A stretch of DNA of 11,913 bases from an uncultured Negativicutes bacterium. Lineage in GTDB: Bacteria; Bacillota; Negativicutes; Acidaminococcales; Acidaminococcaceae. The stretch is from the NCBI GenBank assembly GCA_937926555.1, contig CALAZX010000025.1:1-11913 (forward strand). The letters are read 5' to 3'. Below are positions 1 through 7,050 of this stretch, one piece after another. The first letter of the stretch is position 1, and every line of letters begins with the position of its first letter. The notes under the pieces were generated by a model that did not search any database, was not told where the DNA came from, and was given only the letters and a program-made list of their open reading frames with translations. A program made the position numbers and the translations under genes.

Positions 1-1910
1 CGTTCTCCGTGTTGCGGGAGGGGTCCAGGTCAACCAGGAAGGAGGAGTTGCCGCCCTTCAGGTCTTTCAGGTCCAGCACCTGGTAGTCATCCCCGTTGCC
101 GGGGCCCTGTGCGGAGGACAGGTTCACCAGGGATCCGTCCGCGGTGAGGCTGCTCAAAGTGGAGGTGCTGCCCACATTCCAGACAGCGTCTTTCAGTTTC
201 AGGTCGGCGGCGCCTTCTCCGTCCATGCCGAAGCCGTCATAGGCGCTGCCGTTGATGAAGGCGTTGTCCACGGTCACATTGGCCTTGCCGCCGTCGATAG
301 CCACAATATTGCCGTTCAGCTCGGAGTCATGGGTGTCCAGCTTCAGGTTCAGCACGCCGCCGTCCTTGGCCGTGACGTCACCTTTGATGGTGACTTTGTT
401 GCCGCCGTCCAGGTTGATATTGGCCACGGCGTTCTCACCCTGGGAAATCACTGCGCCGTCCCCTTCATCCTGGAGGCTGTTGCTGTCATCGGCCAGGGTG
501 GATCTCAGGTTCACCGGGCCGCCTTTCACCGTGATCTCGGCGGAGGCGCCGGGCTTGTCACCCAGGATGGTGGACACGGTCAGCGCCCGGTTGGTGGCGG
601 AGATGTCGGCGCCCTTGTTCATGAGGACCTTCACGTCGGCGCCATCGTTGCTGCCGGCCTCCACGCCACGGACCTTGGCCGGGGCCTTGCCCTCGGCGGT
701 CACCGTGACGGTATTGTTCAGGGTGAAGGTGTTGTGGGAGCCGCCGAACGCAGTGGCAATCAGGCCGCTGGCCTCATTGGGCCCCTTCGCCCGCACGCTG
801 ACGGGACCGTTGAAGGTGTTCTCCGCCGTGGAGCCGTTCCGGGTCATCACCAGGACGCCTGTCTGCTCGCTGACGGGACCTGCGTTCACGTCCGCACCCT
901 CAGGCAGGCTGTCGGAGGACACGCTGATGTTCACCGGTCCGTCCAGCTTCATGGTATAGCGGGTGGGGTCGGCCACCGGCACTTTCTGCCCCTCCACAGT
1001 CCGGGTCATGGGGACACCCACAATGGCCTCGATGCCGTAGGTCATGTGGGAATCGCTCTTGGCGGTGATGTTCACGGCTCCTGCCACGGACACTTCCGTG
1101 ACAGCCTTGTTATTGGTGTAGACGTCGATGCCCCGAGCGGCGTTCTTCTTCGTCGTCACATTGGCGGTGAAGTTCTTGCTGAAGATGGCCTTGCCGGTGC
1201 CCTCATCCTCGATATCCATGAACAGGCCGGTGACCTTGCTCGGATTCCGCCTTGGCGTTCACGGTGAAGTCGCCCTTCTGGTCCAGGACCACACTGTTGT
1301 TCTCGGTGCCGAACATGAGGATGCCGGAACCGTCGCTCTTCATGTGATCCGCTTTCGCCGGCTCGTAGGCGTTCACCAGGTTGACATCGGTCTTGCCGTT
1401 CACCACCAGGGTCTGGTCCGTATGGACAGTCCCCTCGCCCCGAAGTCCCCGGTTCATCAGGGTGATGCCGGAAGCCGCCGCCAGAAATTCCGCCGGACGC
1501 TTGGAGCTGAGCACCTGCAGGTCCAGGTCCGCATCGATGGTGTTGGCGAAAGACTCCGGTGTGATCGGGTCCCCGCCGTATGCGTTGGGATTGTTGGTGT
1601 TCTCCGCGTAGATCGCGGTATATGTCTCCGCATTGGCGGAAGCGCCCGGCTCCACCTTGATGGTCAGGGGCGCGCCGTTCTGCGTGGTGATGGTCTTGTT
1701 GGTGGCGGTCAGGTTCAGGGCGCCGTTGGCGTGTTCCGGATCCTCCCCGTTGAACACGATGGTGGGCTTGTCCCCGTCAAAAACCACCGGGTCGTTCTGA
1801 TTGTCCATCAGCCAGACAGGCGCCTGGACTTCAGCCGCGCCGGCCACACCATACAGGCTGGACGCCAGCACCATGGATAAGATCAATGCCGCTTTCTTCT
1901 TGCCAATCAC
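1..1910 (-). pseudogene. Type Va autotransporter passenger, frameshifted, 3' end beyond the window
   Basis: Large secreted surface protein. The start is the GTG at 1908-1910, with AAGGAGG about 8 nt upstream; a nearby ATG is out of frame. The N-terminus MIGKKKAALILSMVLASS...GVAGAA is a Sec signal peptide. The first frame runs about 223 codons and then reads into a TGA at 1203-1205. A second minus frame takes over near base 1238 (...AESE | KVTGLFMDIEDEG...) and stays open, with no stop, to base 1. Both halves have the same low-complexity, Asn/Asp/Gly/Thr/Val-rich beta-helix style (e.g. AVNITAKSD, VNLRSTLADDS). The last visible part (NGDDYQVLDLKDLKGGNSSFLVDLD) resembles the pertactin-like region just before an autotransporter barrel, so the barrel should lie to the left. 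Removing one base near 1238 restores a single frame of about 636 visible codons. This is either a true inactivating frameshift or a sequencing/assembly error; there is no homopolymer at the site to suggest phase variation. The ligand cannot be told. Confidence 0.78.
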
Positions 1911-1963
1911 AATACATTCCTCCTTGAATATACCTCTTGCTCTTACTGCTTCTGCCGACTTCC

Positions 1964-1989
1964 GCGGCGTGGCGGATCCGCCACGCCGC
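1964..1989. promoter_or_regulatory. Perfect 26-bp palindrome in the autotransporter leader
   Basis: Bases 1964-1976 (GCGGCGTGGCGGA) are exactly mirrored by 1977-1989 with no loop bases, giving a very GC-rich palindrome. On the plus strand it is followed by TATTTTTATTT, which looks like a rho-independent terminator, but no plus-strand gene ends here. On the minus strand it would lie in the 5' leader of the autotransporter mRNA, about 40-50 nt upstream of the ribosome binding site. It could act as an attenuator, an mRNA-stabilising hairpin, an antisense-transcript terminator or a protein-binding site. The structure is certain; the role is not. Confidence 0.55.
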
Positions 1990-2090
1990 TATTTTTATTT
2001 CATACTCTTCAAGTCGCTATTGTTAATCTTATCATATATCCGATTATCTGAAAAGTATGAAGCATGGCGGGAATGTGATTTTTCAAGGCA

Positions 2091-2124
2091 CAAAAAAAAC
2101 GGCGGCCCGCAATGAGCCGCCGCC
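2091..2124 (-). terminator. Rho-independent terminator of the ABC importer operon
   Basis: Read on the minus strand, a 7-bp stem (CGGCGGC at 2122-2116 with GCCGCCG at 2106-2100, 9-nt loop) is followed directly by eight T residues (2099-2092). It lies about 110 bases after the TAG stop of the substrate-binding protein gene and before the autotransporter, so it separates the two units. Confidence 0.85.
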
Positions 2125-2233
2125 ATGTACGCTGCCGGACTGCGGAAAGAATCAGCGTCTTCCCGCCGGCCGGCCTCTTTTTTTTCGTTGATTGTCATCA
2201 GTCAATCGTTTAGCGGATTTCTCCCGCCGTCCG

Positions 2234-3244
2234 CTATTCGATCTTCACGCCATGGATTTCCTCAGCCAGCCGTTTCAGCGCGGAAACGGTCCGCACACCG
2301 GGGGTGATCTCGCTGAGTTTCACCCGGATGAAGTGGTTCTGCTTCACCGCATTGATGTTCTTCAGCTGGGGGTTGGCCTTGATCTTGGCGATTTTCCCCT
2401 GGAAGTCGTCATCGTTACGGATGCTGTTGCCGTAGTCGGCGATGATGAAGTAGTCCGGGTTCTGTTCCACCACGGTCTCCCAGGAGCCTTTGGCCCAGGT
2501 CTTGTCCACGCCCAGTCCACTCATGACGTTCTGCGCGCCGATGAGTTTCAGGATGTTGGTGGTATAGCCCTCGAAAGCGGTGAAGGGCTGTCCGTCCTCG
2601 GAGTCATAGATGAAGACCCGTTTCACGGGAAGCCCCTTGATCTTGCTCTGGACCTGTTTCAGCATGGCCCGCTGGTCAGCCACCCATTTCTCCGCCCTGT
2701 CGTTGACGTTGAAGATGCGGCCCAGTTCCAGCATGTCCTGGAAGTTGGTCTCCAGATCGGCCTTGGTGGACAGCATGGATTCCGGCAGCCAGATGGCAAC
2801 ATGGTTGGCCACCAGCTTGTCGGCCTCGATGGCCCGTTTGGAGAAAGAGTCCGGCCAGCCGGTGGTGAAGTCCGGTTTCGCCGTCATGAACACCTCATAG
2901 GACGGCCACTTGTCGGCCAGGACAGGCACCTTGCCGTAAGCCTCCTGCAGGGGCGGATAGATCTCCTCCTCCTTGAATGCCGTGCCCACCATGTTCTTCT
3001 CCAGCCCTAAGGCCAGCAGCATCTCCGTGGTGGCCTGGGACATGGATACGGCCCGTGTGGGGGCCTTGTCGATCTTGAAGTCGACGTCATGGCCCTCGAA
3101 ATTCTCCTTCCAGGAGATGGGGTAACCCTTAGTGGTAGCCGCCTCCTTCTTCGGGGCGTCGGAGCCGCAGCCCGTCAGGAGCATGGCCCCCAGCAGACCG
3201 CCGGCAATCAGGATTTTCGCAGTTCTGTTCAGCATGGAATACAT
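2234..3244 (-). CDS. ABC importer substrate-binding lipoprotein (iron-chelate/cobalamin type)
   Basis: Captures a metal chelate or corrinoid and delivers it to the membrane permease. The chosen ATG (3242-3244) has AGGAGG 5 nt upstream and gives 336 residues; the frame stays open to 3394, but those upstream starts have no comparable ribosome binding site. Residues 1-26 are a lipoprotein signal: MYSMLNRTAK, a hydrophobic stretch, then the lipobox LLTGC with the lipid-bearing Cys at 26. The mature protein has the class III (TroA/BtuF/FepB-like) layout: RAVSMSQATTEMLLALGL followed by KNMVGTAF near the start, then YEVFMTAKPDFTTGW, a long linking helix, and DKTWAKGSWETVVEQNPDYFI in the second lobe. 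It is the third gene after the FecCD-type permease and ATPase but is separated from the ATPase by 185 bases. The exact ligand cannot be read from the sequence. Confidence 0.87.
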   Translation of the reverse strand: MYSMLNRTAKILIAGGLLGAMLLTGCGSDAPKKEAATTKGYPISWKENFEGHDVDFKIDKAPTRAVSMSQATTEMLLALGLEKNMVGTAFKEEEIYPPLQEAYGKVPVLADKWPSYEVFMTAKPDFTTGWPDSFSKRAIEADKLVANHVAIWLPESMLSTKADLETNFQDMLELGRIFNVNDRAEKWVADQRAMLKQVQSKIKGLPVKRVFIYDSEDGQPFTAFEGYTTNILKLIGAQNVMSGLGVDKTWAKGSWETVVEQNPDYFIIADYGNSIRNDDDFQGKIAKIKANPQLKNINAVKQNHFIRVKLSEITPGVRTVSALKRLAEEIHGVKIE

Positions 3245-3249
3245 GGAAT

Positions 3250-3255
3250 CCTCCT
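3250..3255 (-). promoter_or_regulatory. Ribosome binding site fixing the binding-protein start
   Basis: AGGAGG on the minus strand, 5 nt before the ATG at 3242-3244. It rules out the longer in-frame starts up to 3394 and makes the internal Met4 (14 nt away) less likely. Confidence 0.75.
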
Positions 3256-3429
3256 CTCGGATTGAAAAATAATAAGATATATCAGCAATGCGGTTGAGGC
3301 GCATTTCACAAACTTGTTTTTCCGCTTTCCCAGTGTACGCAGCAGATTCGAGGCGGATCCAGTAGCGGAGACAGGCGGAATCAACGTACTCCACCGGTTC
3401 ATCCTATTCAACAGCGGATGTTGGTGGAA

Positions 3430-4176
3430 TCAATAGTAGAGATAGTAGGTACCGTCCTCCACCAGGGAGCGGAACTCCACTTCGAAGACCTCCGACAGCC
3501 GCTGAGGCGTCAGCACCTCCTCCGGGGCGCCCTTCGCCAGGACCCGGCCCCGCTCCAGCATGACGATCTCGTCGCAATACCGCGCGGCCAGGGCGATGTC
3601 GTGGAGCACCACGATGACGGTCCCCTTGAACCGCCGCAGGTCCTCCATGAGCCTGATTTTGTACTTGATGTCCAGGTGGTTGGTGGGCTCGTCCAGCAGC
3701 AGCACCTCCGGATCCTGGGCCAGGGCCCGGGCGATATAGACCCGCTGCCGCTCGCCCCCGGACAGATGGCTCATCTGCTTGCCGCCCAGGTGGGTGATGC
3801 CGGTCTGCTCCATGATCCGGGCCACCAGGGACAGGTCCTCGTCGCTGTAGCCCCGGAACCGGTCCTTGAAGGGGTACCGGCCCATGAGCACCATGTCGCG
3901 GACCAGGAAGCTGTCGCCCATGCCCCCGTGCCGCTGCGACATCATGGCCACTTTCCGGGCCAGGTCATAGATGTGTATGTCGGCGATATCCTTGCCCTGC
4001 AGGAACACTGCGTCTTTGCTGGGGTAGATCTTCGCCAGATGGTTCATCAGGGTGGATTTGCCGCAGCCGTTGGGCCCGATGATGCCCGTTATTCTGTTTT
4101 CCGTGAAGTCCACAGAGATGTTGTGCAGTATCTGCTGCCCCTCCACGCTGTATGACAGGTTTCTCACGTTGTACAT
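3430..4176 (-). CDS. ABC importer ATPase (FecE/BtuD/FhuC type)
   Basis: Powers uptake through the neighbouring FecCD-type permease on the cytoplasmic face. The 248 residues are a complete single ABC domain: Walker A GPNGCGKST at 34-42, Q-loop Gln81, signature LSGGERQR at 138-145, Walker B VLLLDEP at 158-164, D-loop NHLD at 166-169 and switch His192 (VLHD). The length and the NHLDIKYKIRLMEDLRRF segment fit the iron-siderophore/cobalamin subfamily. The ATG at 4174-4176 lies only 4 nt after the TGA of the permease gene, so translation is probably coupled. A 185-base gap follows before the binding-protein gene. Family assignment is firm; substrate is unknown. Confidence 0.93.
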   Translation of the reverse strand: MYNVRNLSYSVEGQQILHNISVDFTENRITGIIGPNGCGKSTLMNHLAKIYPSKDAVFLQGKDIADIHIYDLARKVAMMSQRHGGMGDSFLVRDMVLMGRYPFKDRFRGYSDEDLSLVARIMEQTGITHLGGKQMSHLSGGERQRVYIARALAQDPEVLLLDEPTNHLDIKYKIRLMEDLRRFKGTVIVVLHDIALAARYCDEIVMLERGRVLAKGAPEEVLTPQRLSEVFEVEFRSLVEDGTYYLYY

Positions 4177-4180
4177 AGTC

Positions 4181-5194
4181 TCACGCCTCGTAGTGTTTTA
4201 CCAGAATCCAGATGAAAAGCGGCGCGCCCAGGAGCGACGTCAGGACGCCGATGGGCACCTCCTCCGGCGCGTACATGCTCCGGGAGAGCACATCCGCCCA
4301 GATCATGACGATGGCGCCGATGACGCCGGTGAAGAGGATGGTGTCCTCGTGCCGGGGTCCCACCGCCATCCGGGCCAGATGGGGGGTGATCAGGCCGATG
4401 AAGCCCACCACGCCGATCTTGCCCACCACCACAGCGATGGAGACGGAGGCCAGCATGACGATCATCAGCTGGAACCGTTTCACCGTCAGGCCCATCTGCC
4501 GGGCCTCGTTCTCTCCTAAAAGGAGGATGTCCAGGTCATGCCGCACCAGCCAGGTGACAATCAGGGTGATGAGGATCACCGCGGTGGCGAAAGGCAGGTC
4601 CCGCCACTGGAGGCCGGAGAAGCTGCCCAGCAGCCAGAACATGGCGCTGCGGACCTGGGCCTCGTGCTTGGCGCTGTAGATGATCATCATGGTGATGGCG
4701 GAGAACAGCGCGCTCATGCCCATGCCGATGAGGACCAGCTTGATAGGGCTGCTGCTCCGGCCCACCGCCCCGATCACCAGGAGGATGGCCAGCATGGCGC
4801 CGCCGAATGCGAAGACAGGCACATTGTAGGCCCCCAGGAATCCCAGTCCCCCCATGATGATGGCGAAAACCGCGCCGGTACTGGCCCCGGAGGACACACC
4901 CAGGATATAGGGGTCCGCCAGGGAGTTCCGGGTCACCGTCTGCATCAGAAGGCCGGTGAGGGAGATCCCCGCCCCCGCCACGGCGGCGAACAGGATACGG
5001 GGAAGCCGGATGTCCCACAGGATGGTGTCCTTGATGTCAAAAAGCCCTTCCGGGTGCACCAGATGGCGGCTCTGCGCCAGCACCACCCCAAGAGGGATGA
5101 ACGTGGAGCCGAACTGCAGCGCCAGCACACCGCTGGCCAGAAGGGCCAGGATGAACAGTATGAGTTTCAGTCGGGTGGAGATGGTGATTCGCAT
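4181..5194 (-). CDS. ABC importer permease, FecCD/BtuC family
   Basis: Membrane channel of the importer, expected to work as a dimer. With the ATG at 5192-5194 it is 337 residues. An in-frame GTG two codons earlier (5198-5200) is only about 3 nt from the AGGA of the ribosome binding site, so the ATG, about 9 nt away, is preferred. Family motifs appear in order: MQTVTRNSLADPYILGVSSGAS, the LLGENEARQMGL coupling region that contacts the ATPase, VGKIGVVGFIGLITPHLAR, and EEVPIGVLTSLLGAPLFIWIL at the C-terminus. About ten hydrophobic segments are visible. It is the first gene of the operon, preceded by a leader of about 150 nt and a sigma70-like promoter. Siderophore, haem or corrinoid are all possible cargoes. 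Confidence 0.93.
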   Translation of the reverse strand: MRITISTRLKLILFILALLASGVLALQFGSTFIPLGVVLAQSRHLVHPEGLFDIKDTILWDIRLPRILFAAVAGAGISLTGLLMQTVTRNSLADPYILGVSSGASTGAVFAIIMGGLGFLGAYNVPVFAFGGAMLAILLVIGAVGRSSSPIKLVLIGMGMSALFSAITMMIIYSAKHEAQVRSAMFWLLGSFSGLQWRDLPFATAVILITLIVTWLVRHDLDILLLGENEARQMGLTVKRFQLMIVMLASVSIAVVVGKIGVVGFIGLITPHLARMAVGPRHEDTILFTGVIGAIVMIWADVLSRSMYAPEEVPIGVLTSLLGAPLFIWILVKHYEA

Positions 5195-5338
5195 GGGCAC
5201 TCTTCCTTTTCAGATGGTGGGCAGGATATATGCATGCCGGATGGATTCCGCCGGCAAGCTGTCAGAGGACGCGCCCCGGATTATCCGTCTGCCGGCATCG
5301 TCCGCATATTATCCGTATGTTAATCGAATAGCTTACTT

Positions 5339-5350
5339 ATAAATATTTAT
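5339..5350. promoter_or_regulatory. 12-bp palindrome at the presumed importer transcription start
   Basis: ATAAATATTTAT is its own reverse complement and falls just downstream of the -10 box at 5354-5359 (minus strand). Its place over the expected start site makes it a candidate operator, for example for an iron-responsive repressor. It does not match a textbook Fur box well, and AT-rich palindromes of this size can arise by chance. Confidence 0.3.
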
Positions 5351-5353
5351 TTT

Positions 5354-5383
5354 ATTATATTTCATTTCATGCCAACTTGTCCA
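5354..5383 (-). promoter_or_regulatory. Sigma70-like promoter of the ABC importer operon
   Basis: On the minus strand, TGGACA (5383-5378) is followed by an 18-nt spacer and a perfect TATAAT (5359-5354). This would start transcription near 5347 and leave a leader of about 150 nt before the permease ATG. Confidence 0.6.
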
Positions 5384-5542
5384 GTATGGAATAGAGCCTG
5401 ATGTACTGGATGAAGTTGTACCCAAGAATACCGGGGCGGTATTGCCGATTTTATGACAAAGAGCCTACATCTCCAATTCCATGATGCCCAATTGAACGTA
5501 TCCATTACCGCCCGTGAATCTCCAAATAAATCATCTTACAGT

Positions 5543-5573
5543 AAAAAAGCCCCGAAAAATCCGGGACTTTTTT
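5543..5573 (-). terminator. Terminator of the AT-rich island, probably bidirectional
   Basis: Hairpin with arms AAAAAAG-C-CCCG and CGGG-A-CTTTTTT (one C/A mismatch) around a 7-nt loop. On the minus strand it ends in six T residues and begins at the TAA stop of the HEPN reading frame. The plus strand also ends in six T residues, so it can stop transcription both ways. Confidence 0.75.
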
Positions 5574-5952
5574 ACATTATTTTTTCAAGAGCTTTTCGTA
5601 CCAAAGTGTTATCTAAACCTAAATTACTTAGTCTCATCACATACAACAAATGCTCTAACATTAGAACATCATGCATATTTTTTTCTTCCTTGTCCGAAAA
5701 CATGTTTCCATGTACATAATCATTTCTTATACGATTTAAACGGGACGCAACTTCATCTGCATTCTCACAGAAATCTTTTCCATAATACTCTTCAAAAACG
5801 GATTCTAAAATATCTCTATGTAGATTCAATACATATTTTATGCAATTGCCAAAACTGATGCCACCTTTTTCAACCATTTTCTTCAAGCTCTTTGCTTGTT
5901 TCTTCTCCTTCCCCGTATGACTTTTGATGGTTTCATCAATTTTTTCGAGCAC
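5572..5952 (-). CDS. HEPN-domain protein, probable C-terminal half of an ApeA-like defence protein
   Basis: All-alpha, charged, 126 residues if the GTG at 5950-5952 is used. It contains RLNRIRNDYVHG (71-82); R76-N-D-Y-V-H81 fits the RxxxxH catalytic motif of HEPN ribonucleases. The preceding SFGNCIKYVLNLHRDIL helix and following helices agree with a HEPN fold. The reading frame is open further upstream to a TGA at 5989-5991 and adds YKVVSVCKDKKE before the GTG. The GTG has no usable ribosome binding site (AGAG touches it), so independent translation is doubtful. Most likely this is the nuclease half of one protein whose first half is encoded at 5984-6868, separated by a one-base frame change; together they give about 430 residues, about the size I would expect of an ApeA-like protein. 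HEPN assignment rests on the motif and helices, not on a search. Confidence 0.62.
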   Translation of the reverse strand: MLEKIDETIKSHTGKEKKQAKSLKKMVEKGGISFGNCIKYVLNLHRDILESVFEEYYGKDFCENADEVASRLNRIRNDYVHGNMFSDKEEKNMHDVLMLEHLLYVMRLSNLGLDNTLVRKALEKIM

Positions 5953-5983
5953 CTCTTTTTTATCTTTACAAACGCTGACGACC

Positions 5984-6868
5984 TTATATCAGCTTCTCTA
6001 TGAAGGTTATGAAATTCTCTTTCAAAATATCATGTGAAATCATTCTATCATTTTCATTCCCAACCAATTTTTCATTAGCTTCTACAGCTGGATAATAAAC
6101 TCCATATTCAAAGAGATTTTCATTATGGCACTTATATATTTTTATTTCATTGATTTTAACAGTCTTGCAACGAGATAAATAAGAAAAACATTTTACAAGA
6201 GTTTCATAGATATTGGTAACATCAGAAATGTTTATTCCATTTAAAAACGAGAACCCCATAATACTATAGCCGTTTAGAATATCTCTTGTCCCAAAAAAAC
6301 GCCTAGCTCCTGCTTTAACTGATATCTCCATTTTTTGTCCATTAAACATTCCCGTTCCACATTTTTGAATCTCACTAGTTCGAACGCCTATTTTCGTTTG
6401 ATAATCATCATCCTCTTCTACCGAAAGAGTTTTATAAATAACAGCTGGATTGTAATAACTATTAACAGTGTCCCCAAAAATTTCAATCCGATAGATCTTT
6501 TCTTGACCTTCAACCGAACTCTCATTTTTACTTTTTTTAAATTGAAAAAAAGCTTTTACTGGAAAAGATATAAACCCGTTTATATTAGAATAGTTACCCG
6601 AAACCCAAAACATAATTTCATTTTCCGAAAATGTACTACCTTTTATCCAGAATTCTCCACTATGCTTTCGTTTCTTTTTATTATGCACAAAAAAATATAA
6701 TACTTCCTCCTTATATTTTATTTGATACTTCGATGTCGAAGGAAACATTTCTAAAACCCCATTTTCATATAAAAACGGAAATTCTTCTCCATCATAATCT
6801 ATGTAACCTTTGAAACGCTTATCTTTTGTTCCTCCTACATAACTATTTGAAATAATGAATTCCGCCAT
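5984..6868 (-). CDS. ApeA N-terminal-domain-like protein, probable first half of a split abortive-infection protein
   Basis: 294 residues, beta-rich at the start (FKGYIDYDGEEFPFLYENGVLEMFPS), with repeated beta-strand pairs and no signal peptide or membrane segment. The ATG at 6866-6868 has GGAGG 6 nt upstream. The early pattern of a strand, Gly, a short hydrophilic stretch and LEMFPS resembles the N-terminal domain of ApeA-type anti-phage proteins, which precedes a HEPN nuclease. The very next frame here is indeed a HEPN domain. The ORF ends EKLI-stop (TAA 5984-5986), while the HEPN frame becomes open at the same point, with only two codons of overlap. The gene is far more AT-rich than the flanking transporter genes, which suggests recent acquisition. 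The family call is a pattern judgement and is strengthened by the neighbour; moderate confidence. Confidence 0.6.
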   Translation of the reverse strand: MAEFIISNSYVGGTKDKRFKGYIDYDGEEFPFLYENGVLEMFPSTSKYQIKYKEEVLYFFVHNKKKRKHSGEFWIKGSTFSENEIMFWVSGNYSNINGFISFPVKAFFQFKKSKNESSVEGQEKIYRIEIFGDTVNSYYNPAVIYKTLSVEEDDDYQTKIGVRTSEIQKCGTGMFNGQKMEISVKAGARRFFGTRDILNGYSIMGFSFLNGINISDVTNIYETLVKCFSYLSRCKTVKINEIKIYKCHNENLFEYGVYYPAVEANEKLVGNENDRMISHDILKENFITFIEKLI

Positions 6869-6946
6869 TTTATTCCTCCATTTTTATTTTATCACCATTT
6901 TAATCATCTTAATATTCTAAATTTATCTTTTTCAGAAAATAGAGTG

Positions 6947-6976
6947 TTGACTTCACATTCCATCATCGTTTATAAT
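6947..6976 (+). promoter_or_regulatory. Sigma70-like promoter of the BCCT transporter gene
   Basis: TTGACT (6947-6952), an 18-nt spacer and a perfect TATAAT (6971-6976) on the plus strand, about 75 bases before the transporter ATG. The region is shared with the divergently transcribed ApeA-like gene, whose own promoter is not clear. Confidence 0.72.
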
Positions 6977-7050
6977 AAAAAAGTCGTTAAAATGTAAACT
7001 TAGTTACAGATTCAAGAAAAGAATGTGAAAAGGAGCGGATACACTTCGTT

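Larger units (their letters stand above)
1911..2233. other. Non-coding gap between autotransporter and binding-protein gene
   Basis: About 320 bases without a convincing gene. Reading on the minus strand it holds, in order: the terminator of the ABC operon (2091-2124); an AT-rich stretch around 2005-2060 with several GATAAT-like hexamers that probably contains the autotransporter promoter (weak candidate TTTTCA-17-TAAGAT); a perfect palindrome at 1964-1989; and the AAGGAGG ribosome binding site just before the GTG start. Nothing else is recognisable. Confidence 0.6.
5195..5571. other. Non-coding gap: importer promoter and leader, edge of AT-rich island
   Basis: About 375 bases without a convincing gene. 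It holds the importer promoter (5354-5383), the 12-bp palindrome ATAAATATTTAT (5339-5350), a ~150-nt leader, and at its far end the terminator of the AT-rich island (5543-5573). A short plus-strand frame ending at TGA 5454-5456 reads ...EPDVLDEVVPKNTGAVLPIL and looks a little like a protein tail, but it has no start codon. A 47-residue minus frame (5362-5505) overlaps the promoter and looks random. No cobalamin riboswitch B12-box was recognised in the leader. Confidence 0.5.

Noticed and set aside
252..1267. Long plus-strand open frames opposite the autotransporter
   Set aside because: They are antisense shadows of GC-rich minus-strand coding sequence: no ribosome binding site, biased composition, and the minus frame has a signal peptide and beta-helix character.
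2010..2060. Fur box in the autotransporter promoter region
   Set aside because: GATAAT-like hexamers are present, but spacing and symmetry do not fit the 19-bp consensus well enough.
2165..2190. GCCGGCCGGC followed by a T-run on the plus strand, as a terminator
   Set aside because: The palindrome has no room for a loop and no plus-strand gene ends there.
3245..3394. N-terminal extension of the binding protein to base 3394
   Set aside because: It would bury the lipoprotein signal behind 50 polar residues; AGGAGG stands 5 nt before the ATG at 3242-3244.
3418..5323. Plus-strand frames opposite the ATPase and permease genes
   Set aside because: Shadows of strongly supported ABC genes on the minus strand; His/Gln/Gly/Asp-rich composition typical of antisense reading.
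5362..5505. 47-residue minus-strand frame and a plus-strand protein-like tail ending at 5456
   Set aside because: The minus frame is Trp/Arg-rich with no ribosome binding site and overlaps the importer promoter; the plus frame has no start codon. At most a decayed remnant.
5425..5515. GGGCGGTA / TACCGCCC inverted repeat as possible insertion-sequence ends
   Set aside because: Only 8 bp, about 65 bases apart, with no transposase or target duplication nearby.
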